DNA from: Paludibacteraceae bacterium
Lineage (GTDB): Bacteria; Bacteroidota; Bacteroidia; Bacteroidales; Paludibacteraceae
Direction: 5' to 3'
Assembly (NCBI GenBank): GCA_024399655.1
Contig: JAKSNP010000001.1
Location: 1 to 64,000, forward strand
DNA: 64,000 nucleotides
Below, piece by piece: positions 43,173 through 51,900 of this stretch (position 1 is the first letter of the stretch; every line of letters starts with the position of its first letter). A program made the position numbers and the translations under genes. The notes below the pieces were generated by a model, which was not told where the DNA came from, made no database searches, and saw nothing but the letters and a program-made list of their open reading frames with translations.

Positions 43173-45227
43173 TCAATTTTTGAAGGTCAATTCTCCATCT
43201 AAAAGCGATACGACAACCGGACGATTCGCATCCACTTGACCAGCGATAATGCGTCGGCTCAATTCATTAAGGACTAAACGTTGCAAAGCTCGTTTTACCG
43301 GACGAGCTCCGAATTGCGGATCATAACCTTCTTTGCCGATATAACGGATGGCATCATCAGTAACTCGCAAATCGATTCCGTTGTTCATCAACATAGCATG
43401 AATTCGTTCAACCTGCAAACTGACCACTTCACGAATATCTTCTTCCGACAGTTCGCTGAAATGAATGATATCATCCACACGATTCAGGAATTCAGGGCGA
43501 ACGGAAGTTCTCAATTGCTCCTCGGTAAGGTTGGAAGTAAGGATAATAAGGGTATTCTTGAAATTGACGGTACGCCCTTTGTTGTCGGTCAAACGACCAT
43601 CATCCAGCAATTGCAACAACACATTGAAGACATCAGGATGCGCTTTTTCCATTTCATCAAAAAGAATAACACTATACGGTTTGCGTCTGATGGCTTCAGT
43701 CAATTGACCGCCTTCATCATAACCGACATATCCGGGAGGAGCTCCAATCAATCGAGTGGCTGAGAATTTCTCCTGATATTCCGACATATCAATACGCGTG
43801 AGCATATTTTCGTCATCAAACAAATAATCAGCCAAGGCTTTGGCCAATTCAGTTTTGCCCACGCCGGTATTTCCCAAGAAAATAAATGATCCAATCGGAC
43901 GTTTCGGGTCCTGCAAACCGGCTCTACTGCGACGAATAGCATCGCTTACAGCGGCAATAGCATCCTCCTGGCCAATCACACGACGATGCAATTCCTCTTC
44001 TAAGCGCAAAAGTTTGTCCCGTTCACTTTGCATCATACGTGCTACAGGTATTCCGGTCCACTTGGCAACAATTTCTGCAATATCGTCTTCGTCCACCTCC
44101 TCTTTGATCATACAATCACCTGCGAAAGCATGAAGCGAATCTTGAGCGGTTTTGATGTTAGTTTCAGCATGAGGGATAGCGGAATAGCGTATTTCAGCCA
44201 CTTTGCCGTAATTTCCTTCTCGTTCAGCAACTTCCGCATCATGTTTCAATTGTTCGATTCGCGCTTTTTCGTTTTGGATAGTGGCGACATAACCTTTCTC
44301 CTTTTCCCATTGCGCATTGAGTTCGGTACGTTTATTTCCCAATTCAGACAATTGGGAAGATATCGTTTCCAATTTAGAGGTGTTATTCTCACGTTTTATT
44401 GCTTCGCGTTCGATTTCCAATTGTTTGATCTGACGGTCAAGGTTATCCAATTCCTCCGGTTTGGAATCCACTTCGAGTCGCAGTTTGGCAGCCGCTTCGT
44501 CAATCAAGTCAATGGCTTTGTCCGGCAAAAAACGATCCGTAATATAGCGTGCCGATAGCGTGACCGCGGCAATCAAAGCATCATCTTTGATACGTACACG
44601 ATGATGATTTTCGTATCGTTCTTTCAAACCTCGCAGTATAGATATAGTAGCCGCTTCATCAGGTTCGTTGATCATCACCTTCTGGAAACGACGCTCAAGC
44701 GCCTTGTCCGTTTCAAAGTATTTTTGATACTCGTCCAATGTAGTAGCACCGATAGCGCGCAATTCGCCACGAGCCAAAGCGGGCTTCAAGATATTGGCAG
44801 CATCCATCGCTCCGGACGACTTGCCGGCTCCAACCAAAGTATGTATTTCGTCAATAAACAGAATTATTTCTCCGGCAGCTTGTGTAACTTCGGAAACAAC
44901 CCCTTTCAAACGTTCTTCAAATTCGCCTTGATATTTGGCTCCGGCAATCAAAGCTCCCATATCCAAGGAATATATTTGTTTCTGTTTGAGATTTTCAGGT
45001 ACATCCCCACGGATAATACGATGAGCAAGACCTTCGGCAATAGCCGTTTTCCCCACTCCGGGTTCACCTATAAGAACAGGATTGTTTTTAGTTCGACGCG
45101 ACAGAATCTGCAACACACGACGAATTTCATCATCACGACCGATCACAGGGTCGAGTTTGCCATTTTTGGCACGTTCGCAAAGATTGATAGCGAATTTTTG
45201 TAGGTTTTCGGTTGTCGGTTTCATCAT
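43173..45227 (-). CDS. clpB: ClpB-type disaggregase lacking the N-domain
   Basis: Hsp100 ATPase that, with DnaK, extracts proteins from aggregates. 684 residues against the usual ~860. NBD1 begins at once: Walker A GEPGVGKT at 54-61, [12 protein letters not shown], then the ClpB-specific middle coiled coil (about 265-395) and [12 protein letters not shown]2 has Walker [11 protein letters not shown] (N for the usual P), [13 protein letters not shown] and RPEFLNR with the Arg finger. The N-domain (first ~150 residues) is absent and not found in any frame upstream. In NBD2 only about 10 residues separate TSN (sensor 1) from RPEF, against about 30 in E. coli. The frame is otherwise intact, so this is a variant rather than a broken gene. 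It lies alone between a terminator and a 470-base upstream region with palindromes. Confidence 0.93.
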   Translation of the reverse strand: MMKPTTENLQKFAINLCERAKNGKLDPVIGRDDEIRRVLQILSRRTKNNPVLIGEPGVGKTAIAEGLAHRIIRGDVPENLKQKQIYSLDMGALIAGAKYQGEFEERLKGVVSEVTQAAGEIILFIDEIHTLVGAGKSSGAMDAANILKPALARGELRAIGATTLDEYQKYFETDKALERRFQKVMINEPDEAATISILRGLKERYENHHRVRIKDDALIAAVTLSARYITDRFLPDKAIDLIDEAAAKLRLEVDSKPEELDNLDRQIKQLEIEREAIKRENNTSKLETISSQLSELGNKRTELNAQWEKEKGYVATIQNEKARIEQLKHDAEVAEREGNYGKVAEIRYSAIPHAETNIKTAQDSLHAFAGDCMIKEEVDEDDIAEIVAKWTGIPVARMMQSERDKLLRLEEELHRRVIGQEDAIAAVSDAIRRSRAGLQDPKRPIGSFIFLGNTGVGKTELAKALADYLFDDENMLTRIDMSEYQEKFSATRLIGAPPGYVGYDEGGQLTEAIRRKPYSVILFDEMEKAHPDVFNVLLQLLDDGRLTDNKGRTVNFKNTLIILTSNLTEEQLRTSVRPEFLNRVDDIIHFSELSEEDIREVVSLQVERIHAMLMNNGIDLRVTDDAIRYIGKEGYDPQFGARPVKRALQRLVLNELSRRIIAGQVDANRPVVVSLLDGELTFKN

Positions 45228-45332
45228 AATATATATTTAAGGTTACACGTTCAATTAAAATACATTTTTACATCATGCTAACCAAAAGCATTCACCTTGT
45301 ATTATACAAAGGCCGTACCAAAAACGAAATAA

Positions 45333-45345
45333 TGCCAAATTGACA
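45333..45345. promoter_or_regulatory. Half-matched copy of a TGCCAA palindrome
   Basis: TGCCAAATTGACA, one base off the perfect palindrome found 101 bases further on; possible operator upstream of clpB. The regulator is unknown. Confidence 0.4.
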
Positions 45346-45433
45346 GCATAATAAGATTCATAAAGTCAATAAATATATTAAAATCAACAAGAAACACATT
45401 AAACACAGGACATGGTTGTTTTACACAATTAAA

Positions 45434-45446
45434 TGCCAAATTGGCA
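45434..45446. promoter_or_regulatory. TGCCAA-A-TTGGCA palindrome
   Basis: A perfect inverted repeat with 6-base arms around a central A. With the copy at 45333-45345 it forms a pair of candidate operators between clpB and the TlpA cluster. It is not a CIRCE or CtsR site. Confidence 0.45.
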
Positions 45447-45646
45447 GTATATAAAATCAAATTCAAAACCGTCAAACTGTGGAACAATGACAGAAAGCAA
45501 CAAGTCACATTGTATATGGACAGTATACTGACCCTAGCATCGTGGAACATTTAAAAGAAGACATCATTAAAAAAAGAAAAATCTTATTATTAGATAATAA
45601 AGTGCAGATAAAGTTCGCATTTTTTTGTATTTTTTTTGGCACATTA

Positions 45647-45678
45647 TTTGCATATATCATAAAAAAGCAGTAATTTTG
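45647..45678 (+). promoter_or_regulatory. Promoter of the secreted thiol-protein cluster
   Basis: TTTG at 45647-45650, 20 bases, TAATTTTG at 45671-45678, 20 bases before the ATG at 45699. The spacer has CATATATCATAAAAAAGCAG. Confidence 0.8.
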
Positions 45679-45698
45679 CAACCAAAATACAAACTAAT

Positions 45699-46178
45699 AT
45701 GAAAAAAACAATTCTTCTTCTGCTGAGTTTGGTAGTATTAGGCGGTGTAATGAACGCCCAACTGCCGAGTGTAAAACTGAAAGACATCGATGGAAAAACG
45801 GTGGATACCGGAACATTGGAAAATGACGGAAGACCGATTATCATCTCATTCTTCGCCACTTATTGCAAGCCATGTATCCGTGAATTGAAAGCCATTCATG
45901 AGATGTATGCCGACTGGCAAGACGAAACCGGCGTTCGCATCATTTTAGTAAGTATCGACCAAGCGCAAGACGCTCAAAAGGTAAAACCGATGGTAAACGG
46001 TTTCGGATGGGAATACGAAGTACTGTTGGATCCGAACGGTGATTTCAAGCGTGCCATGAATGTACAGAATGTACCTCATGTATTCGTGATTGACGGCAAC
46101 GGCAAAATTGTCCACAACCATCAAGGTTATACCGACGGTCAGGAAGATGAGCTCTACGAACTGATCAAGAAATTATAA
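45699..46178 (+). CDS. Exported TlpA-like thiol-disulfide oxidoreductase
   Basis: 159 residues: signal peptide (MKKTILLLLSLVVLGGVMNA) and a thioredoxin fold with the redox pair C56-KP-C59 in FFATYCKPCIREL, the catalytic-site proline in NVPHVFVID, and a DPNGDFKRAMNV segment. TlpA/ResA-type proteins reduce disulfides in the periplasm. It opens a five-gene cluster in which two lipoproteins also carry CxxC motifs. Confidence 0.9.
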   Translation: MKKTILLLLSLVVLGGVMNAQLPSVKLKDIDGKTVDTGTLENDGRPIIISFFATYCKPCIRELKAIHEMYADWQDETGVRIILVSIDQAQDAQKVKPMVNGFGWEYEVLLDPNGDFKRAMNVQNVPHVFVIDGNGKIVHNHQGYTDGQEDELYELIKKL

Positions 46179-46188
46179 GGAAAAGAAC

Positions 46189-46232
46189 CTATGCCGAGTG
46201 TCGGTCGACTATCGGCCGACTATCGGCTCAAC
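46189..46232. repeat. 11-bp-period tandem repeat, family II (site F)
   Basis: Units begin at 46189, 46200, 46211 and 46222: CTATGCCGAGT, GTCGGTCGACT, ATCGGCCGACT and ATCGGCTCAAC. It lies in the 69 bases between the TlpA-like gene and the barrel gene, just upstream of the latter's start. The same family occurs at 11955-12009, 34 kb away. Confidence 0.82.
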
Positions 46233-46247
46233 CGCATAAAGCGATCA

Positions 46248-47909
46248 ATGAAGAAACTCCTAATAGTGATATTATCCATTCTTCCTTTGGCACTTGTGGC
46301 CCAAGCGGAAAACAGTGGTGAAAAAGTGACCGTTGTGGGCGCATTGCAGCACAACGGCCTCTTCGCATTGGAAGACGAAGAGATTGGTGCCAGCAAGCCC
46401 GAATATCCATATTTGAGCAACTCGTATCTAGATTTGGGCATCCGCTCCAAATATGTCAGTGCCGGTTTGCGAGGTGAACTGATGCTCGCCCCCATGCCCG
46501 GATATGAAACCAACTTCAAAGGTGGCGGATTAAGCAACATTTGGGTAAAAGGTGAGTGGAAATGGGGAAATATCACTATAGGTGATGTATACGGTCAATT
46601 CGGTTCCGGCTTCATTCTCCGCTTATATGAAGAGCGTTCATTAGGTGTGGACAACGCTTTACGCGGAGGAAAATTGGAGTTGACTCCTTATAAGGGTATC
46701 CGTTTTCAAGCACTCGGCGGCAAACAGCGTCGCTATTGGGAAATGTACAACGACAAAGCCTGGGGTTTCAATTACAAACAGGACGCTGTGGTAGGTGCCA
46801 ATCTCGAATTGCAAATTGATGAGTGGATACCTAAAATGCAAGAAACAGGTGCCAATCTGATGATTGGCGGAAGTTGGGTGAGCAAATATCAAGATATGGA
46901 TACCGTGCTTGCCAGCAGTTATGTAGAAGGCGGTTATCTCTACAACCAAATGTATAATCTGCCCAAATGGGTAGGCGCTTGGGACGCCCGTGCCAATTTC
47001 CAGATGAACGGATGGAACGCATTGGTTGAATATGCCTACAAGGCCAATGACCCGTGTATGCAAAACCACTATAATTATGACCATGGAGAGGCCGTGATGG
47101 CATCGTTGAGCTATTCAAGAAGCGGTATGTCGGTGATAGTGCAAGCCAAGCGCAGTCAAAACATGGCTTTCCGTAGTGACCGACAAGAGATAGGAATAGC
47201 AGGTAACATCAACCACTTACCCGCATTTGCCAACCAACATACCTATGCATTGGCGGCACTCTACCCCTATGCCACTCAAATGGAAACCGGAGAATGGGCA
47301 ATTCAAGGTGAGATCCGCTACACATGGAAACGCAAAACCAAAATGGGCGGAAAATACGGAACTACCTTAAAGCTGAACGCTTCGCATGTAAGAGGCATCG
47401 GCGAGACATGGTTCAGTTCTTCCAAAGAAGCCTACTATACCGATGTCAATCTGGAACTGAACAAGAAACTGACCAAACAATGGACATTGAACGCCATGTT
47501 GATGTACCAGACCTACAACAAACAGGTAGTAGAAGGACACGGTGATTTGATTCGTTCGGGCATTGCCGTAGCTGATGTAAAATGGGCTATCAATTCGAAT
47601 GTACAAATGCGCGCAGAATTGCAATATCTCTTTACCAAACAAGATGAAGGACAATGGCTACACGCCTTATACGAATTAAGTTTATTCAAGCAGTTGATGC
47701 TCTCGTTCTCCGACACCTATAATATAGGAGGTACAGAAGCCTCCAAAAACCTCAATTACTATCAAGTGAACGCAACATATCAGAAAGGAGCTCACCGCTT
47801 GATGTTGGGTTTCGGCCGTACACGTGCAGGCTACAACTGCTCAGGAGGTGTTTGTCGCTATGTTCCCGCCCAAAAAGGTGTAAGTCTAACTTATAATTTC
47901 ACATGGTAA
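46248..47909 (+). CDS. Outer-membrane beta-barrel protein, DUF6029-like
   Basis: 553 residues: signal peptide (MKKLLIVILSILPLALVAQA) and then alternating aromatic/glycine strands to the C-terminus ending in F-T-W, as expected of a large outer-membrane barrel. The layout (SNSYLDLGIRSKYVSAGLRGE, GQFGSGFILRLYEERSLGVDNALRG, then a porin-like series) resembles DUF6029 proteins found beside Omp28-type genes in Bacteroidota. The frame is open 19 codons upstream through the repeat array; ATG 46248 opens the signal peptide. The stop overlaps the next ATG (TAATG). Substrate unknown. Confidence 0.7.
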   Translation: MKKLLIVILSILPLALVAQAENSGEKVTVVGALQHNGLFALEDEEIGASKPEYPYLSNSYLDLGIRSKYVSAGLRGELMLAPMPGYETNFKGGGLSNIWVKGEWKWGNITIGDVYGQFGSGFILRLYEERSLGVDNALRGGKLELTPYKGIRFQALGGKQRRYWEMYNDKAWGFNYKQDAVVGANLELQIDEWIPKMQETGANLMIGGSWVSKYQDMDTVLASSYVEGGYLYNQMYNLPKWVGAWDARANFQMNGWNALVEYAYKANDPCMQNHYNYDHGEAVMASLSYSRSGMSVIVQAKRSQNMAFRSDRQEIGIAGNINHLPAFANQHTYALAALYPYATQMETGEWAIQGEIRYTWKRKTKMGGKYGTTLKLNASHVRGIGETWFSSSKEAYYTDVNLELNKKLTKQWTLNAMLMYQTYNKQVVEGHGDLIRSGIAVADVKWAINSNVQMRAELQYLFTKQDEGQWLHALYELSLFKQLMLSFSDTYNIGGTEASKNLNYYQVNATYQKGAHRLMLGFGRTRAGYNCSGGVCRYVPAQKGVSLTYNFTW

Positions 47910-48724
47910 TGAAAAAAACAATATATACCCTATTGGTTGCCTTCTGCCTTTGCGCATGCGAGGTTATTCACGAAGATAACCGAATCATCGACCTTGATCC
48001 GCAATTACTTCCGACAAACGCGAAGACACATATTTTGATTGAGTATACCGGTTTTACATGTGTCAATTGCCCCAATGCCGCAGCGGAAGCCCATCATTTG
48101 TTGGATACATACAACAATCTAATTGTGGTGGAGATGCACCCAGCAAGCAATCCATTCACCCAAACTAAAAAGGAAGAATTCAACTACACCTGTCCTGCCG
48201 CAGATATATATTACACCTACATGGGAGGTACACCGACCACGTCTTTTCCCAAAGGTAATTTGGATTTCACGCTCAATTCGTCCGGCGAATATATGAGTCT
48301 GTATCCAGAATGGTCAGCAATGCTTGCATCAGTAAGTTCCGATACAACGATATTGGATATGGGATTGCAACCAACATGGAACGAATCAACCCAATCTGTA
48401 GATATCCAATTGGACATCATGCCCAAAACGACAGATACATTGGAATGCCAAGTTCTCTTCTGGGTAATAGAAGACCATATCATTGGTGCCCAGTCGATGC
48501 CTGACGGAAGTAGCAATATGGAATATGAACACAATCACGTACTTCGTACAGCAATCGGTGATGAATGGGGGCAGGCATGCCATTTAACAGGTACTACGAC
48601 GACTATAAACACCACATGCGTATGGAACAACAAGTGGGTGAAAGGAAATTGTCAAGTAGTTGCCGTAGTGTTGGATTCAGCCAACAAGCAAGTAATGCAT
48701 AGCTGTAAAGCAAACATAAAGTGA
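47909..48724 (+). CDS. Omp28-related lipoprotein with thioredoxin-like motif (first copy)
   Basis: 271 residues. Lipoprotein signal with lipobox Cys17 (CLCACEV). Residues 40-130 look like an Omp28-type thioredoxin-fold domain with C51-VN-C54 (EYTGFTCVNCPNAA), GGTPTTSFPKGN containing the cis-Pro region, then a beta-sandwich half. Expected on the outer membrane. Translationally coupled to the barrel gene (TAATG). Related to the 481-residue gene two positions downstream. Confidence 0.8.
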   Translation: MKKTIYTLLVAFCLCACEVIHEDNRIIDLDPQLLPTNAKTHILIEYTGFTCVNCPNAAAEAHHLLDTYNNLIVVEMHPASNPFTQTKKEEFNYTCPAADIYYTYMGGTPTTSFPKGNLDFTLNSSGEYMSLYPEWSAMLASVSSDTTILDMGLQPTWNESTQSVDIQLDIMPKTTDTLECQVLFWVIEDHIIGAQSMPDGSSNMEYEHNHVLRTAIGDEWGQACHLTGTTTTINTTCVWNNKWVKGNCQVVAVVLDSANKQVMHSCKANIK

Positions 48725-48748
48725 AATTAAATTAAATAAACAACAGAT

Positions 48749-49324
48749 ATGAAGAAAATTTTCACATTAGTTCTTGGCGCCATGTTCACCATGAGCATGA
48801 ACGCTGAAATGATCTTGTCCGTAAACGGTAAAGGTGAAGTCGGTTCAGACCCAATGCAATTGCAAATCACTGAAGCGGAAGAAAATCCGATGACCGGTGA
48901 AATGACAATGGAATTAAGCGGTACAATCCTGATTGAAGGTTCAAACCTGACTGTTACCATTACCCGTACAGCAAACGATATCGAAGACGAGATTTGCTGC
49001 GGTCAATGTTACCCGGGCGACGGAAGTATGAACGAAGTAAAGGAATTTACCATTTCCGGACCGACCGACTGGTATATTCACTACACTCCGAAGCCCCAAT
49101 CCGATGAAACTATCACTTATACGTTCAGTGACGGCGTAAGTACCAAGGTGATTGAAGTGAGATTCGTCTATTCCGCCACCTCGATAAGTGAGACCAGCGC
49201 AGAGCAGAAAGCATGCCCCGGCGTATATTCCGTATTCGGTCAACAATTGCGCAGCAGCAATAATACCGAAGGTCTTCCTGCTGGAATCTATATCGTAAAC
49301 GGCAAAAAATGCATCGTTCGTTAA
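48749..49324 (+). CDS. T9SS cargo protein with type A sorting domain
   Basis: 191 residues: signal peptide (MKKIFTLVLGAMFTMSMNA), a beta-rich body with a Cys cluster (EICCGQCYPGDGS), and a C-terminal type A T9SS signal ending GVYSVFGQQLRSS and LPAGIYIVNGKKCIVR. The last segment (PAGIYIV-NGKK) is the hallmark of Por-type sorting domains, so export through T9SS and processing by PorU are inferred. The body is not recognised. It lies between two Omp28-type genes. Confidence 0.82.
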   Translation: MKKIFTLVLGAMFTMSMNAEMILSVNGKGEVGSDPMQLQITEAEENPMTGEMTMELSGTILIEGSNLTVTITRTANDIEDEICCGQCYPGDGSMNEVKEFTISGPTDWYIHYTPKPQSDETITYTFSDGVSTKVIEVRFVYSATSISETSAEQKACPGVYSVFGQQLRSSNNTEGLPAGIYIVNGKKCIVR

Positions 49325-49374
49325 TTTGATACATAATTAACTATAAATATTAACCTTTTAAACAAACATCTCGT

Positions 49375-50820
49375 ATGAAAAAATCATTTTTATTCCTGAT
49401 GGCAGGTGTATTAGTATGTTTCAGTGCCTGTGATCCTGAGAAGAAGAAAAAGGAAGAGCCTAAAGATCCTACTTTCCAAGAGGCATCTTTCCACCAGAAA
49501 CACCTTCTGGAAGAGTTCACCGGTCAAGATTGCGGTTACTGCCCCGAAGGCATGAACCAAGTTCACGAATTTATCGGCAACAGCACCGATTGGGTTACCG
49601 TTCTTCATCACTATGGCTATAAGGCAGACAATTTCTCTGTAAAAGGTGGCGATGTATTGATGAGCAAATTGGGCGTAAACGGGGCTCCTTCTATCGTGAT
49701 TGACCGTAAGAAACCCACAGGTAAATCATTGGTAATGAATCCTATCAGCGATCTGCCCAAGATGAAAACTTCAACCTTTGATGCAGAAACATACGCATCA
49801 GTAGTAATTACTCCTACATACGATGCAGCAACAGGTGCATTAACAGTAAACGTAAGCGGTCAAATTGGTAAGGAAGATGCCCCAGCTCTGTATCTTACAG
49901 TTCTCATCAAAGAAAGTGGCATGATCGACTACCAACACGACTATTATTACACATATGAAGGTTGGCAAGAATTCCGTCATGTAAATGCCGTACGTGCATT
50001 CTTGACCTCAGCCACCAAAACACAAATGGGTGACGAAATCTTCCCCGAAATGGATAAAGACGGCAAAATGATGTATTCAGCTGATTTCTCCACTACGTTG
50101 AAGAGTGCATGGAATGCAGACAACTGTATGGTAGTTGCATTCTTAAGTGACAATGCCACCAAAGGCGTCGGTAGCATCATTCAAGTTGAAGAAACTCCTG
50201 TTGTTGCAGGTTCTAAAGGCGGCGCTGACATCATGCATGGTGGTATAACTGCTGTTCCTGTTTCAGAAAACTACCCCGAACCCGACGGCTCTGCAGGACC
50301 TATGGACTACGCTGACGCTGATACCATCGTACTGAACCAAGGTTATGCCCAATACACCACCTATTCTCAATACGGTTTCAACTATTGGGAGATTCTTAGT
50401 TACAATCAAAGCACCACTTATAGCGTAGGTGGCCAATCAGCTTGCGGTTGCGCAGACATCTATCTCTTCACCGCTACCAGCAACACCACCCTTCCTGACG
50501 GTACTTTTGAATTCACCAATGACGAGGTAGCCGGTACAGCATATGCAGGATTCCGTGATGACAGCCAATTCCAAATAGGCGGATCTGAATTCATGTATGT
50601 ATCCAAATCCTATATGCAACAAGGTTATCTTGTACCCGTATACACTTGGTTGATTAGTGCAGGTACACTTACCATTAACGGCAACTCGTTTACGGTAGTA
50701 GGTACCACCCGCGGCGGTAAACCTGTAGTTGTAAAAGGAGCCATCCAACAACAAGGAAAAGCATCAAGCCCACTTCGTAAAATGGGTCGCGACAACTTCA
50801 ACTTCGGTTATCCGTTTTGA
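49375..50820 (+). CDS. Omp28-related lipoprotein with thioredoxin-like motif (second copy)
   Basis: 481 residues. Lipobox Cys19 (VCFSACD) and a charged linker, then the Omp28/thioredoxin-like domain with C53-GY-C56 in EEFTGQDCGYCPEGM and GVNGAPSIVIDR, a beta-sandwich region (about 130-270), and a second C-terminal beta domain (about 285-460) absent from the first copy. Surface or periplasmic lipoprotein. Last gene of the cluster; its end overlaps the convergent permease gene by 13 bases. Confidence 0.82.
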   Translation: MKKSFLFLMAGVLVCFSACDPEKKKKEEPKDPTFQEASFHQKHLLEEFTGQDCGYCPEGMNQVHEFIGNSTDWVTVLHHYGYKADNFSVKGGDVLMSKLGVNGAPSIVIDRKKPTGKSLVMNPISDLPKMKTSTFDAETYASVVITPTYDAATGALTVNVSGQIGKEDAPALYLTVLIKESGMIDYQHDYYYTYEGWQEFRHVNAVRAFLTSATKTQMGDEIFPEMDKDGKMMYSADFSTTLKSAWNADNCMVVAFLSDNATKGVGSIIQVEETPVVAGSKGGADIMHGGITAVPVSENYPEPDGSAGPMDYADADTIVLNQGYAQYTTYSQYGFNYWEILSYNQSTTYSVGGQSACGCADIYLFTATSNTTLPDGTFEFTNDEVAGTAYAGFRDDSQFQIGGSEFMYVSKSYMQQGYLVPVYTWLISAGTLTINGNSFTVVGTTRGGKPVVVKGAIQQQGKASSPLRKMGRDNFNFGYPF

Positions 50821-51785
50821 TGAAGAATAATCCATATTATCACGGGGGCGCCAAATAAGGCGCTCACCGTGGAAATGGGAAGCGGATAGGTGGTTGCAGA
50901 AGCAACCACATCACAAATAAGAAGAATATCCGCACCAATAAGAGCCACCGCTGGAATAATCTGGCGGTGGTTGCTTGTATGATATATACCACGCGCAATA
51001 TGAGGAACAGCAACACCGATAAAAGCAATCGGGCCACAAAAAGCTGTAATGCCACCTGCTAATAATCCGGTAGCCAATACAATCATCACTCTTATCCTAT
51101 TGACATGTATCCCTAGTCCGCGAGCATAGTTTTCACCTAACATAAGGCCATTAAGAGGTTTCATGAGAGATATAGTCAATATACTTCCAAAAAATACAAC
51201 AGATAGCAATATAGGCAACTCTGACCAACCAACACTATTTAACGACCCCAAAGTCCAAACAATAAAAAGTTTCAGGCTATCAGGATTAGCATAGTTTTGG
51301 ATTAAATTGACCAAAGCTCCAGCTACAGAGCCGAACATCATTCCAACAATCAAAAGACTGACATTAGAGCGCACGCGACGAGCAATGAACAAGACCAATA
51401 AAAGCACGAGCGTTGCTCCGACAATGGCAGACAGACTAATAGCCCAATTACTCACCATAGAGCCAACCCATATCGTACCTACCATTGTTACCAAAGCCAC
51501 TCCCAAACCAGCTCCACTGCTAACACCTAAAATATACGGACCAGCCAATGGATTACGAAAAAGAGTCTGCATCATCAAACCGCTTACAGACAAAGCTATA
51601 CCTGCCAATATCGCAGTCAACGCTTTGGGTAAACGAATATCCGCTAGTATTCGAGCATCCAAAGAGTCAGTATTCTGTAAAGCATACCATATATTGATCC
51701 AGCTACTGCCGGAACACAAATCCAATAGGAACAACAGCACCAACAAGATGCTAAGTCCCAAAAATATGATCGATTCTCGTTTCAC
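50808..51785 (-). CDS. FecCD/BtuC-type ABC permease, orphan
   Basis: 325 residues, about ten membrane helices, family motifs LADIRLPKALTAILAGIALSVSGLMMQTLFRNPLAGPYILG (within 48-90) and GPIAFIGVAVPHIAR near 245. Members import iron-siderophore, haem or cobalamin complexes. No ATPase or binding-protein gene is adjacent, and no cobalamin riboswitch was seen in the 115 bases upstream, so substrate is open. Convergent with, and overlapping, the Omp28-type gene. Confidence 0.88.
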   Translation of the reverse strand: MKRESIIFLGLSILLVLLFLLDLCSGSSWINIWYALQNTDSLDARILADIRLPKALTAILAGIALSVSGLMMQTLFRNPLAGPYILGVSSGAGLGVALVTMVGTIWVGSMVSNWAISLSAIVGATLVLLLVLFIARRVRSNVSLLIVGMMFGSVAGALVNLIQNYANPDSLKLFIVWTLGSLNSVGWSELPILLSVVFFGSILTISLMKPLNGLMLGENYARGLGIHVNRIRVMIVLATGLLAGGITAFCGPIAFIGVAVPHIARGIYHTSNHRQIIPAVALIGADILLICDVVASATTYPLPISTVSALFGAPVIIWIILHQNG

Positions 51786-51900
51786 CGCTATGGAATTTCA
51801 TCAAAGGAAAACAGTTTCGCGTTATTTATACCTATACCCATCACAATAAAGTGAAACAGGAATTGCTCAATCAGCCCTACTTTGAGAAAGCGAATTCGAT

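Larger units (their letters stand above)
45228..45698. other. Divergent intergenic region clpB/TlpA gene with palindromes
   Basis: 471 bases, strongly A/T-rich. It contains TTGTATTATACAA (45297-45309), TGCCAAATTGACA (45333-45345) and its perfect relative TGCCAAATTGGCA (45434-45446), plus the promoter of the TlpA-like gene. No ClpB N-domain sequence or other gene could be read in any frame. Confidence 0.65.

Noticed and set aside
45228..45698. Split or frameshifted N-domain of ClpB upstream of the gene
   Set aside because: None of the three minus-strand frames reads as a Clp N-domain, and the region carries the divergent TlpA promoter, so the N-domain is absent rather than broken off.
50868..51900. 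Cobalamin or other riboswitch upstream of the FecCD permease
   Set aside because: The 115 bases upstream show none of the conserved B12-box features, and a longer leader would run into panB.
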